Below are positions 1-7,626 of a DNA stretch of 14,352 nt, one piece after another (the stretch's first letter is position 1; each line of letters starts with the position of its first letter). A program made the position numbers and the translations under genes. Below the pieces are notes generated by a model, which ran no database searches, was not told the origin of the DNA, and worked only from the letters and a program-made list of their open reading frames with translations. Source of the DNA: G020353235 sp964569555. GTDB taxonomy: Bacteria; Chloroflexota; Dehalococcoidia; Dehalococcoidales; JAUYDJ01. The stretch covers positions 1 through 14,352 of the forward strand of contig CAZMTT010000031.1 of the NCBI GenBank assembly GCA_964569555.1. The letters are read 5' to 3'.

Positions 1-1
1 T

Positions 2-2095
2 ATGGACAACGACCCGCCGGCAGCGATGCGCTACACCGAGGCACGGCTGGCGCCCATCTCCGAGGAGATGCTGGTTGATATTGACAAGAATACGGTCAAC
101 TTTATGCCCAACTTTGATGCCAGCCTCAATGAGCCTACCGTGCTGCCCGCCCTGCTGCCCAATTTGCTGGTCAATGGCAGCTCCGGAATCGCCGTCGGCA
201 TGACGACCAACATCCCGCCGCATAATCTCACCGAGGTCTGCGACGCTCTCGGCTACCTCATTGATAACCCGGAAGCCACCGTTGATGAGCTCATCCAGTT
301 CATCAAGGGGCCCGACTTCCCCACCGCCGGCATTATCTTGGGGCAGGATGGAATCAAGAACGCCTATGCCACCGGTCACGGACGCATCGTGGTCCAGGCC
401 AAGGCCCACACCACCGACGCTACCGGCACCGGGCGCCGCCAGATAGTGGTCACCGAGCTTCCCTACCAGACCAATAAAGCGGCCCTAGTGGAAAGAATCG
501 CCGAGCAGGTCAAGGCGAAGAAAATCCGCGGCATCAGCGAGCTGCGCGACGAGTCAGACCGCCAGGGGATGCGCATCGTCATTGAGCTGGGCCGGGGTGC
601 CCAGCCCGAGCAGGTGCTCAACAACCTGTACAAACATACCGCCATGCAGTCCGCCTTCTTCGTCAACATGCTGGCGCTGGTCAACGGACAGCCCAAGGTA
701 ATCAGCCTGAGAGAGACGCTCCAGCACTATATTAACTTCCGCCATGAGGTCATCACCCGGCGCTCCCGGTTTGAACTGAAAGTGGCCAAAGAGAGGGCCC
801 ATATCCTGGAGGGGCTCAAAATTGCCCTGGACAATATTGACCAGGTCATCGCCACCATCCGCAAAGCGGCCACGGCTGAGGATGCCCGGCAGAAGCTGAT
901 GACCGGCTTCAACTTAAGCCAAGCCCAGGCGCAGGCCATACTGGACATGCAGCTGCGCCGGCTGGCTAATCTGGAGCGAAAGAAGATACTGGATGAGTAC
1001 GCCGAGGTGGTCAAGACCATCGCCTATCTGGAAGACCTGCTGGCCAACCCCAAGCGCATACTTTACTTAATCAAGCAAGACCTGACCGAACTAAAAGCAA
1101 AATACGGTGATGAACGGCGCACCGAGATAAGCGGGCAAGAGGCAATCGAATTCAGCGAGGAAGACCTGATCCCTCACCAGAGGGTAGCGGTAACCCTCAG
1201 CCAGCGTGGCTTTATCAAAAGGGTGCCGGCCCAGGTCTACAAGCCGCAGCATCGCGGCGGCAAGGGAATCATCGGCATGATAACCCGGGAGGCCGATGCG
1301 GTCAGAATCCTGGCCGTAGCCGATACCCACGATAACCTGCTCTTCTTCACCAACCGCGGTAAGGTCTTCAACCTCAAGTGCCACGAAATTCCGGCCGATA
1401 GCTCCCGCACCGCCAAAGGGATGGCTATCGTCAACTTCTTCCCCATCGCTGAGGACGAACGGATAACCACTATGGTGGCGGTGAGTGAATTCAAGCCGGA
1501 TACCTATCTACTGCTGGCGACGCGCTATGGCGAGATAAAAAAGACATCGCTCAGCAGCTTTGCCGCCGTGCGCGGTAGCGGGCTAATCGCCATGGATTTA
1601 GAAAAGGGCGATGAACTGATTGCCGCCGACATCGCTAATGATAAAGACGATACCCTACTGATAACCGAAAAGGGACAGGCAATCAGGTTTGTGGTATCCA
1701 GCCTGAGGGCAACCTTCCGCACCAGCGGCGGGGTGCGCGGCATCCGCATGGCGGCTGACGACCGCGTAATCGGCATGGATATTGTCCGCCCCAAGACCTT
1801 CCTGCTGGTGATTACCTCAGGCGGCTTCGGCAAGCTTACCGAAGTGGATAGCTACCCCCGCCAGCACCGGGGAGGGAGCGGGGTAAGGACATTCAATACC
1901 ATTCCCAAGACCGGTGAGGTAGCTGCCGTCGAGATAGTTACCCTTTCCGAAGAGCTGATGATAATATCGGCGGAAGGGATTGTAGAGCGTACTCCGGTAA
2001 AGGGTATCTCAGTTCAGGGACGGCGCACCCAGGGGGTCAGGCTGATGGACATCAGCCCCGGGGACAGGGTGGTGGCTATTGCCCACTTTGACTGA
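2..2095 (+). CDS. gyrA: DNA gyrase subunit A, 5'-truncated by the window edge
   Basis: DNA gyrase A subunit, which breaks and rejoins DNA and wraps it for negative supercoiling; it acts as an A2B2 complex with GyrB in the cytoplasm. The visible 697 residues start inside the motif AAMRYTEARL, whose Tyr (residue 11 here, equivalent to E. coli Tyr122) forms the covalent DNA link. About 110 N-terminal residues, including the quinolone-resistance region, lie off the left edge; the first Met is internal, not a start. Then follow NLLVNGSSGIAVGM, the coiled-coil/C-gate segment (around LDMQLRRLANLE) and a C-terminal beta-pinwheel with GyrA-box QHRGGKG (residues 416-422), a second box-like QHRGGSG near residue 625, and other blade motifs ending in G-(I/V)-(A/R). 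The GyrA box argues for gyrase rather than ParC. Restored length of about 810 aa is normal. The stop lies inside the convergent radical SAM gene; I see no terminator between them. Confidence 0.96.
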   Translation: MDNDPPAAMRYTEARLAPISEEMLVDIDKNTVNFMPNFDASLNEPTVLPALLPNLLVNGSSGIAVGMTTNIPPHNLTEVCDALGYLIDNPEATVDELIQFIKGPDFPTAGIILGQDGIKNAYATGHGRIVVQAKAHTTDATGTGRRQIVVTELPYQTNKAALVERIAEQVKAKKIRGISELRDESDRQGMRIVIELGRGAQPEQVLNNLYKHTAMQSAFFVNMLALVNGQPKVISLRETLQHYINFRHEVITRRSRFELKVAKERAHILEGLKIALDNIDQVIATIRKAATAEDARQKLMTGFNLSQAQAQAILDMQLRRLANLERKKILDEYAEVVKTIAYLEDLLANPKRILYLIKQDLTELKAKYGDERRTEISGQEAIEFSEEDLIPHQRVAVTLSQRGFIKRVPAQVYKPQHRGGKGIIGMITREADAVRILAVADTHDNLLFFTNRGKVFNLKCHEIPADSSRTAKGMAIVNFFPIAEDERITTMVAVSEFKPDTYLLLATRYGEIKKTSLSSFAAVRGSGLIAMDLEKGDELIAADIANDKDDTLLITEKGQAIRFVVSSLRATFRTSGGVRGIRMAADDRVIGMDIVRPKTFLLVITSGGFGKLTEVDSYPRQHRGGSGVRTFNTIPKTGEVAAVEIVTLSEELMIISAEGIVERTPVKGISVQGRRTQGVRLMDISPGDRVVAIAHFD

Positions 2096-3911
2096 TATAT
2101 TTCTGGTGGCAATCGGCTAGCCAGCGCTCCAGCCCGCAGGCATTACAGATTTCCGCCCGGCAGTCCGGCGTCTCTTTACCGGCCAGGGCGTGCTCATATT
2201 CCTGCTTCAGAAAAGCGAGGCATACCCCGGCATCAATATAGGCCCAGGGTAGCACCTCGTCCCGGGAGCGCTCGCGGTGGGCGTAAAAGCTGAGATCAAG
2301 ACCGCTCTCGGTGAAGGCGCGAAGCCAGTTATCATAATTAAAGCACTCGTCCCAGGCGTCAAAGGTTGAGCCCAGCTGCCAGGCACGCTGAATGACCTGG
2401 CCCAGCCGCCGGTCGCCGCGGGAGAGGGCGGCCTCAAGCATACTGAGCCTGGGCTCCGGCCAGGACAGCCGGATACCCCGCCGGGGCAACCCCTGCTTTA
2501 GAAGCTCATGCTTGGCGCTCAGCCCGGCCTCGCTTTCCTGGGCCACCCACTGAAAGGGGGTATGGGGCTTGGGCACAAAGCTGGACAGGCTGACCCTTAT
2601 CTGCGGTCTTTTCCCCTTGGCCTGCTTGCCCAGCGAGTTAACGGCCGCGATGAGCCGGATAATGTCTTCGATATCGTCACTGGTCTCGGTAGGCAGGCCG
2701 AGCATGAAATAGAGCTTGAGGCTGGTCCAGCCCCGGGCAAAGGCGGTCGCCGCCGTCTCCATAAGCTCGTCCTCAGATATTCGCTTATTAATCACCTTGC
2801 GCAGCCGCTCGCTGCCCGCCTCGGGAGCAAAGGTCAGCCCCGCCTTGCGGCGAGTGGACAGGGAATCAACCAGCTTTACCGAAAACTGGTCAACATAGAG
2901 ACTGGGCAGGGACAGGGTAAGGTCAGGGTAACGCTGGGCAAGGCTACTGATTATTTCAGCAATGCCGGTGTAGTCACCGGTGTTCAGTGAGACCAGTGAG
3001 ACCTCATCATAGCCACAGCTGGCGATGAGCTCACCTACCGCCGTGATTACTTCTTCGCGGGGGCGCTCACGCACCGGGCGGTAGATATTACCCGCCTGGC
3101 AGAAGCGGCAGCCGCGACAGCAGCCACGCTGAATCTCTATCGCCCCCCGGTCGTGAACCACCTCAATATAGGGGACAACCGGTCTGGTCACCGGCGGCGG
3201 CAGCTTATCAACCACCCGCCGCCGCACCACCGGGCTGGCCTGTTTTACCGCCGGGGTAACGCTTTTAATCAGACCATTAGGCTGGTATTTCACCTGATAT
3301 AAACCGGGTACATAGATGCCGGGGATAGTGGCCAGCTTGAGAAGCAGCTCTCTCTTGGCTGCTTTAGCCTGCTTGCCCTCCCGGAAGCAATCAATCAGCT
3401 CCAGCAAAACCTCCTCCCCCTCCCCGATGACGAAAAAATCAATAAAATCAGCCATCGGCTCCGGGTTGAAGACACAGGTGCCGCCCGCCATAACCAGGGG
3501 ATGGGTATCATCCCTGACCTGGCTCAGCACCGGAATCTGGGCCAGGTCGAGCATATTGAGCACATTGGTGTAGGTAAGCTCGTAGCCCAGGGAGAAACCG
3601 ATAATATCAAAGTCCTTCAGCGGGTGTTTGGACTCAATACTGAGCAGGGGAATTGCGTATTTGCGCAATTGCGCTTCCATATCCCGCCACGGGGCATAGA
3701 CCCTTTCGGCGAGGACATCGGGCTGGCCATTGAGCAAATCATAGAGAATGGGCAACGCCATATTGGACATGCCGATTTCGTATAAATCAGGATAGGCCAG
3801 AGCCACCCGGATAAAGGTCGCCTCCCAGTCTTTGAGCCGGCTGTTCCACTCGGCGCCGGTATAGCGGGCGGGCTTGGTAACCTGATATAATATATCAGCG
3901 GGGTAGTTCAA
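2076..3911 (-). CDS. Radical SAM protein with B12-binding-like N-terminal domain (TIGR03960-like)
   Basis: Uncharacterised radical SAM protein of 611 aa. Residues about 30-200 resemble a cobalamin-binding-like Rossmann domain (PDLYEIGMSN, then MAGGTCVFNPEP and IGEGEE at 162-167). The radical SAM core follows with the 4Fe-4S ligands C264-x3-C268-x2-C271 in GCCRGCRFC. The C terminus carries a further cysteine set (C584, C589, C592, C601). The start is TTG at 3911, supported by GGAGG on the minus strand (3918-3922) six bases upstream and a promoter just behind it. By overall sequence it fits the rSAM_fuse family, whose members are usually fused to or followed by a DUF2344 (TIGR03936) protein; no such partner follows here, because the gene runs convergently into gyrA with a 20-bp overlap. 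The substrate is unknown; tRNA or cofactor modification are only possibilities. Confidence 0.88.
   Translation of the reverse strand: MNYPADILYQVTKPARYTGAEWNSRLKDWEATFIRVALAYPDLYEIGMSNMALPILYDLLNGQPDVLAERVYAPWRDMEAQLRKYAIPLLSIESKHPLKDFDIIGFSLGYELTYTNVLNMLDLAQIPVLSQVRDDTHPLVMAGGTCVFNPEPMADFIDFFVIGEGEEVLLELIDCFREGKQAKAAKRELLLKLATIPGIYVPGLYQVKYQPNGLIKSVTPAVKQASPVVRRRVVDKLPPPVTRPVVPYIEVVHDRGAIEIQRGCCRGCRFCQAGNIYRPVRERPREEVITAVGELIASCGYDEVSLVSLNTGDYTGIAEIISSLAQRYPDLTLSLPSLYVDQFSVKLVDSLSTRRKAGLTFAPEAGSERLRKVINKRISEDELMETAATAFARGWTSLKLYFMLGLPTETSDDIEDIIRLIAAVNSLGKQAKGKRPQIRVSLSSFVPKPHTPFQWVAQESEAGLSAKHELLKQGLPRRGIRLSWPEPRLSMLEAALSRGDRRLGQVIQRAWQLGSTFDAWDECFNYDNWLRAFTESGLDLSFYAHRERSRDEVLPWAYIDAGVCLAFLKQEYEHALAGKETPDCRAEICNACGLERWLADCHQKYISQSGQ
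3651..3674. repeat. Three octamers AATTGCGT-ATTTGCGC-AATTGCGC within the radical SAM gene
   Basis: Three direct 8-bp units (3651-3658, 3659-3666, 3667-3674). On the minus strand, 19 bases from CGCAATTGCGCAAATACGC match the parA operator with one mismatch, and 16 bases match the 3' end of the RHH gene exactly. The site lies in codons for EAQLRKYAI of the radical SAM protein. Confidence 0.55.
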
Positions 3912-3931
3912 TTTATGCCTCCAGACTGTCC

Positions 3932-3960
3932 ATTATAGGTTTTAGCCTCTTCGGGTGCAA
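3932..3960 (-). promoter_or_regulatory. Promoter of the radical SAM gene
   Basis: Read on the minus strand: TTGCAC (3960-3955), a 17-nt spacer, then a perfect TATAAT (3937-3932). The expected transcription start is near 3925, giving a very short leader that contains the GGAGG ribosome binding site. Seen by eye only. Confidence 0.6.
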
Positions 3961-3982
3961 CTCTCCGAGCCCGGCTAATTCC

Positions 3983-4011
3983 TTGACATGGCTAGGTCGG
4001 ATTGCTAAACT
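3983..4011 (+). promoter_or_regulatory. Promoter of the FBP aldolase/phosphatase operon
   Basis: A perfect TTGACA (3983-3988), a 17-nt spacer and TAAACT (4006-4011, 4 of 6 to TATAAT). The transcription start is expected near 4018, leaving a leader of about 70 nt before the ATG at 4087. A hexamer inverted repeat begins at about +3. Divergent from the radical SAM promoter. Confidence 0.6.
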
Positions 4012-4020
4012 GTTGACGCC

Positions 4021-4035
4021 TGACCAACCTGGTCA
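4021..4035. promoter_or_regulatory. Inverted repeat TGACCA-N3-TGGTCA, candidate operator
   Basis: A perfect 6-bp inverted repeat (4021-4026 and 4030-4035) separated by ACC. It lies just downstream of the predicted transcription start of the 4087 operon, a position where a bound dimeric regulator would block initiation. A short RNA hairpin is the alternative reading; there is no T-run after it, so it is not a terminator. Confidence 0.45.
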
Positions 4036-4086
4036 ATTTAAGCTAGCCTGATAGAGATTAAATATCCCGCTAACAAGGAGGCAATA

Positions 4087-5184
4087 ATGAAGCTTACATT
4101 GAGTGTCATCAAGGCTGATATTGGTGGTTACGTGGGGCATTCAGCATCCCACCCCGATATTCTGGCTAAAGCCGGTGAATCACTGGCCAAGGCCAAAAAG
4201 GCAGGGCTGCTTATCGACTATCATGTCACAAAGTGCGGTGACGACCTGCAGCTGATTATGACCCACCAGCAGGGTGAGGAGAATGAGAGAATACACAAGC
4301 TGGCCTGGGACACCTTCGTTGAGGGTACCAAGCTGGCCAAAACCCTGAAGCTCTACGGCGCCGGGCAGGACCTGCTCTCCGACGCTTTTTCCGGTAACGT
4401 CAAGGGAATGGGTCCGGGGGTCGCCGAGATGGAGATTGAGGAGCGACCGTCGGAGCCGGTGATTATCTTTATGGCCGACAAGACCTCCGCCGGCGCCTGG
4501 AACATGCCCCTCTACAAGATGTTTGCCGACCCGTTTAATACCATCGGGCTGATTATTGCCCCCAATATGCACACCGGTTTTGCCTTTGAAGTTCACGATG
4601 TCAAGGAGCACAAGAAGATAATTTTAAATACCCCGGAGGAGATCTATGACCTGCTGATTTTCATCGGTGCCCCTTCCCGCTACGCCGTGAAGGCGGTCTA
4701 CAGCCGCGAAACCAAAGAAATAGCTGCGGTGTCTTCTACCCAGCGCCTGTCTTTAATCGCCGGGCGGTATGTGGGCAAAGATGACCCGGTGTGCGCCGTG
4801 CGCGCCCAATCGCAGTTCCCGGCGGTGGGCGAGGTACTCGAGCCCTTCAGCCTGCCCCACCTGGTAGAAGGCTGGATGCGGGGCTCGCATCACGGCCCGC
4901 TGATGCCGGTCGCCGTTGATGACGCCACTCCCACCCGCTTTGACGGACCGCCCCGGGTGACCGCCGCCGGCTTCCAGCTTGCCGACGGTAAGCTGATAGG
5001 GCCGCGCGATATGTTTGCCGATAAGTCCTTTGACCGGACCCGCCAGTGGGCCAACGAAATCGCCGAATACATGCGCCGTCACGGTCCTTTTGAGCCACAC
5101 CGCCTGCCCCTGGAGGAAATGGAATACACCACCATGCCCCAGATAGCCAAGAAACTGGCCAAAAGATTCACCAAGCTTGACTGA
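4087..5184 (+). CDS. fbp: Bifunctional fructose-1,6-bisphosphate aldolase/phosphatase (class V FBPase)
   Basis: Condenses dihydroxyacetone phosphate and glyceraldehyde 3-phosphate and dephosphorylates the product to fructose 6-phosphate, making gluconeogenesis unidirectional; Mg-dependent, cytoplasmic. The 365-aa product matches the archaeal/deep-branching FBPA/P family end to end: SVIKADIGG (Asp11), HPD, CGDDLQLIMTH (metal-binding Asp pair), GQDLLSD.FSGNV.G.GPG, EMEIEERPSEP, FMADKTSAGAWN, LYKMFADPFNT, AGRYVGKDDP, WMRGSHHGPLMPV and EEMEYTTMP. Tyr228 and Lys231 correspond to the catalytic Tyr and Schiff-base Lys (229/232 in the Sulfolobus enzyme, as I recall). The start at ATG 4087 is fixed by AAGGAGG (4075-4081) five bases upstream. 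First gene of a run of five co-directional genes reaching moaC. The enzyme suggests an autotrophic or acetate-assimilating life style. Confidence 0.96.
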   Translation: MKLTLSVIKADIGGYVGHSASHPDILAKAGESLAKAKKAGLLIDYHVTKCGDDLQLIMTHQQGEENERIHKLAWDTFVEGTKLAKTLKLYGAGQDLLSDAFSGNVKGMGPGVAEMEIEERPSEPVIIFMADKTSAGAWNMPLYKMFADPFNTIGLIIAPNMHTGFAFEVHDVKEHKKIILNTPEEIYDLLIFIGAPSRYAVKAVYSRETKEIAAVSSTQRLSLIAGRYVGKDDPVCAVRAQSQFPAVGEVLEPFSLPHLVEGWMRGSHHGPLMPVAVDDATPTRFDGPPRVTAAGFQLADGKLIGPRDMFADKSFDRTRQWANEIAEYMRRHGPFEPHRLPLEEMEYTTMPQIAKKLAKRFTKLD

Positions 5185-5215
5185 TAACACAAACAGGATT
5201 ATGGGGAGGGAACAA

Positions 5216-5491
5216 ATGGCGGTTTATGTTATGCTCACCACCCTGACTGATGAGGGCAGAAAAACCATCAAGCAGAACCCAAATAGACTGAAACAGGTCA
5301 ATCAGGAAGTGGAGGCCATGGGGGTCAAGATACTGGCCCAGTATGCCCTGCTCGGTCCGTATGATTTCGTTAACATTCTGGAAGCCTCAGATAACAAGGC
5401 GATAGCCAAAGTCGCCCTGGAACTGGGCTCAAGGGGCACTCTGCAGACCCTGACCATGGCCGCCATGACTGTTGATGAGATGAGCAAGTAG
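5216..5491 (+). CDS. GYD-domain small protein
   Basis: A 91-aa protein of the GYD family (PF08734-like), named for a conserved Gly-Tyr-Asp-type motif. Here it reads YALLGPYDFVNILEA, with Pro before Tyr-Asp, followed by ELGSRGTLQTLTM, characteristic of the family. The fold is thought to be ferredoxin-like and the function is unknown. I choose ATG 5216 because GGGGAGGG (5203-5210) lies five bases upstream and because family members begin at M-x-x-Y-x-x-L-x-x-x-T; in-frame TTG 5177 and ATG 5201 are possible but poorer. It sits 31 bases after the aldolase/phosphatase stop and 14 bases before rdgB, so it is co-transcribed with them. Confidence 0.82.
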   Translation: MAVYVMLTTLTDEGRKTIKQNPNRLKQVNQEVEAMGVKILAQYALLGPYDFVNILEASDNKAIAKVALELGSRGTLQTLTMAAMTVDEMSK

Positions 5492-5505
5492 CCCCGGGTA
5501 TAAAT

Positions 5506-6105
5506 ATGGGTGGCAAGCTTCTCCTGGCGACCGGTAATAAGGCTAAGGTAAGGGAGTATAAGAGCCTGTTCGCCAATCTTAGTGGTGAGGTGGTTACGCT
5601 GGCGGAACTGGGCATCACCACGGAAGCCAGCGAAGGCGGCGGCAGTATGGAGGAAAATGCCCGCCTGAAGGCAGCCTTCTATGCCGCCGAAAGCCAGATG
5701 ATAGCCCTGGCCGATGACTCCGGGCTGGAGGTAGATGCCCTCAGTGGTGAACCCGGCCCCCTGTCGGCCCGCTATGCCGGTGAGGGTGCCTCGGATAGAG
5801 ATAGAATTGATTATTTACTGTCACGGCTGGAGGGGGTACCCTGGGAGAAACGGACGGCCCGCTTCCGCTGTGTCATTGCCCTGGCTATGCCCGGGGGCAG
5901 GGTGGAGACCCGCTCCGGCGAGTGCCCCGGCATCATCACCCTGGAGCCAAAAGGGGAGCACGGCTTCGGTTACGACCCCATTTTTTACCTTCCCGAGCTG
6001 GGTAAGACCATGGCTGAGCTGCCGTTAGCGATAAAAAACCAGATTAGCCATCGCGGGCAGGCCGCCCGCAAAGTGCGCCAACTGCTAGAGAGGCTGAATT
6101 TATGA
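5506..6105 (+). CDS. rdgB: XTP/dITP diphosphatase (non-canonical purine NTP pyrophosphatase)
   Basis: Hydrolyses dITP/XTP/ITP to the monophosphate, keeping deaminated purines out of DNA and RNA. The 199-aa protein carries the whole HAM1/RdgB signature: LLATGNKAK (residues 6-14) for phosphate contacts, EENARLKA (49-56), LADDSGLEVDAL with the metal-binding Asp pair D70-D71, ARYAG (88-92), GFGYDPIF (153-160) and SHRGQA (181-186). Length is typical. The start at ATG 5506 has only a weak GGGTA upstream, so coupling to the preceding GYD gene is likely. Its stop overlaps the moaA start in an ATGA arrangement (6102-6105), indicating translational coupling. Confidence 0.96.
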   Translation: MGGKLLLATGNKAKVREYKSLFANLSGEVVTLAELGITTEASEGGGSMEENARLKAAFYAAESQMIALADDSGLEVDALSGEPGPLSARYAGEGASDRDRIDYLLSRLEGVPWEKRTARFRCVIALAMPGGRVETRSGECPGIITLEPKGEHGFGYDPIFYLPELGKTMAELPLAIKNQISHRGQAARKVRQLLERLNL

Positions 6106-7088
6106 CCGGACTCTTTGACTGCTTTCAACGTCCCATAAATTATCTGCGCATATCGATAACTGACCGCTGTAATCAACGCTGTATCTACTGCATGCCCCCC
6201 GAGGGGGTGCTGCTTTCACCCCACCAGGACATTCTCAGCTACGAGGAAATCCACACCATCGCCAGGGCGGCCGCCGAACTGGGCATGAACAAAATAAGGC
6301 TTACCGGCGGTGAACCGCTACTGCGCTCCGGCGTCTCCGAGCTAATCAGGATGATAGCCCAGCTGGAAAACATTGATGATATCTCCCTGACCACCAACGG
6401 CATACTGCTCGGTCAGTATGCCACCGAGCTGAAAGCAGCCGGACTGAGGCGGGTCAACGTCAGCCTGGATACCCTCAAGCAGGCTAAATTTGAGTTCATT
6501 ACCCGTTCCCATAATAAATTAAGCGATGTCCTGCAGGGCATTGAGCTGGCGAGGTCAGCCGGACTTAACCCGGTCAAGCTCAATATGGTGGTCATGGCCG
6601 GCATTAATGACGATGAAATCACCGATTTTGCCGCCAGGACCATCAACGATGACTGGCATGTGCGTTTTATTGAGTTTATGCCGATTACCAGCCATGATGG
6701 CGCCACCTCGCCATTTATAGCCGTCAGCGATATTAAAAAGCGTCTGGAGCCGCTGGGCAAACTGGAGCCCTCCCCGCCCCGCGTCGGCAACGGGCCAGCC
6801 AGGTATTACTGTTTCCCCGGGGCGAAAGGCAGCATCGGCTTCATCACCCCGGTCAGCGAGCACTTTTGCTTCCAGTGTAACCGGCTGCGCCTGACCACCG
6901 ATGGCAAGCTCCGCCTCTGCCTTCTGGCTGAAGAGGCGATAGACCTGAAGCAGCCCCTGCGCAGTGGCATATCTCTAGCCGAGCTGAAAAAACTGATTGA
7001 GAAGGCGGTCTCCAGCAAGCCCCTCCGCCATTACCTGGCTGAGGGCTACCTGCCCAAAGGCCAGCCCTTCTCTAAGATAGGGGGTTAG
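6102..7088 (+). CDS. moaA: GTP 3',8-cyclase
   Basis: Radical SAM enzyme that converts GTP to 3',8-cyclo-7,8-dihydro-GTP, the first step of molybdenum cofactor synthesis. The 328-aa product has the N-terminal cluster C23-x3-C27-x2-C30 (ITDRCNQRCIYC), the SAM-binding TGGEP (68-72), the C-terminal GTP-side cluster C256-x2-C259-x13-C273, and the conserved C-terminal double Gly (IGG) needed in family members. ATG 6102 overlaps the rdgB stop by 4 bp and has GAGAGG (6088-6093) eight bases upstream. moaC follows two bases after the stop. Confidence 0.97.
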   Translation: MTGLFDCFQRPINYLRISITDRCNQRCIYCMPPEGVLLSPHQDILSYEEIHTIARAAAELGMNKIRLTGGEPLLRSGVSELIRMIAQLENIDDISLTTNGILLGQYATELKAAGLRRVNVSLDTLKQAKFEFITRSHNKLSDVLQGIELARSAGLNPVKLNMVVMAGINDDEITDFAARTINDDWHVRFIEFMPITSHDGATSPFIAVSDIKKRLEPLGKLEPSPPRVGNGPARYYCFPGAKGSIGFITPVSEHFCFQCNRLRLTTDGKLRLCLLAEEAIDLKQPLRSGISLAELKKLIEKAVSSKPLRHYLAEGYLPKGQPFSKIGG

Positions 7089-7090
7089 TA

Positions 7091-7567
7091 GTGGAAGAGC
7101 TGACCCATATGGATGCCGAGGGTAAACCCCGCATGGTGGATATCAGCGGCAAGCCGGATACCCCGCGCCAGGCTGTCGCCAAAGGCGTGCTCCGGATGAA
7201 GCCCGCCACCCTTGAGCTGATTCAGAAAAAAGAGGTCGCCAAGGGGGATGTCCTTGATGTCGCCAAGCTGGCCGGTATTATGGCCGCCAAACAGACCCCC
7301 CACTTAATTCCCCTCTGCCACCCCATTCTTATCGGCGAGGTTAATCTTGAGTTCAGCCTGGATGAGAAAAACAGCCGTATAGAGATTACCACCACCGTGA
7401 AAAGCACCGGCAAGACCGGGGTAGAAATGGAAGCACTGACCGCTACCGCGGTGGCGGCGCTAACTATTTATGATATGTGTAAAGCGGTAGACCGGGGCAT
7501 GAAAATAGAGAATATTCGCCTGGTGAGCAAAAGTGGGGGCAAAAGCGGGGTAATTAATCTTGAGTAG
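7091..7567 (+). CDS. moaC: Cyclic pyranopterin monophosphate synthase
   Basis: Converts the MoaA product to cyclic pyranopterin monophosphate, the second Moco step. The 158-aa length is standard. The motifs THMD..G..RMVDIS, K51, TPHLIPLCHP with H77, and GKTGVEMEALTATAVAALTIYDMCKAVD carrying E112, E114, D128 and K131 line up with the E. coli active site without gaps. The start is GTG 7091, two bases after the moaA stop, with AGGGGGT (7079-7085) as the ribosome binding site. Last gene of the operon; no terminator follows, and the dnaN promoter overlaps its stop codon. No moaB, moaE, moeA or mob gene is in the window. Confidence 0.97.
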   Translation: MEELTHMDAEGKPRMVDISGKPDTPRQAVAKGVLRMKPATLELIQKKEVAKGDVLDVAKLAGIMAAKQTPHLIPLCHPILIGEVNLEFSLDEKNSRIEITTTVKSTGKTGVEMEALTATAVAALTIYDMCKAVDRGMKIENIRLVSKSGGKSGVINLE

Positions 7568-7588
7568 AACTAAATATTGGTATATACT
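7560..7588 (+). promoter_or_regulatory. Promoter of dnaN
   Basis: TTGAGT (7560-7565, overlapping the end of moaC), a 17-nt spacer and TATACT (7583-7588, 5 of 6 to consensus). The transcription start is expected near 7595, about 32 nt before the dnaN ATG. It implies dnaN has its own promoter, in addition to any read-through from moaC. Confidence 0.6.
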
Positions 7589-7626
7589 ACTTCACTACCA
7601 GGAAATACTTTCTTTGGGGGTGTAGC

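Noticed and set aside
2..4. ATG at the left edge as gyrA start
   Set aside because: It lies in the conserved S-M-D-N-D-P-P-A-A-M-R-Y-T-E-type motif, deep inside GyrA; the true start is outside the window.
4180..5190. Long antisense ORFs opposite the FBP aldolase/phosphatase gene
   Set aside because: High-GC shadow frames; composition is not protein-like and the sense gene matches its family end to end.
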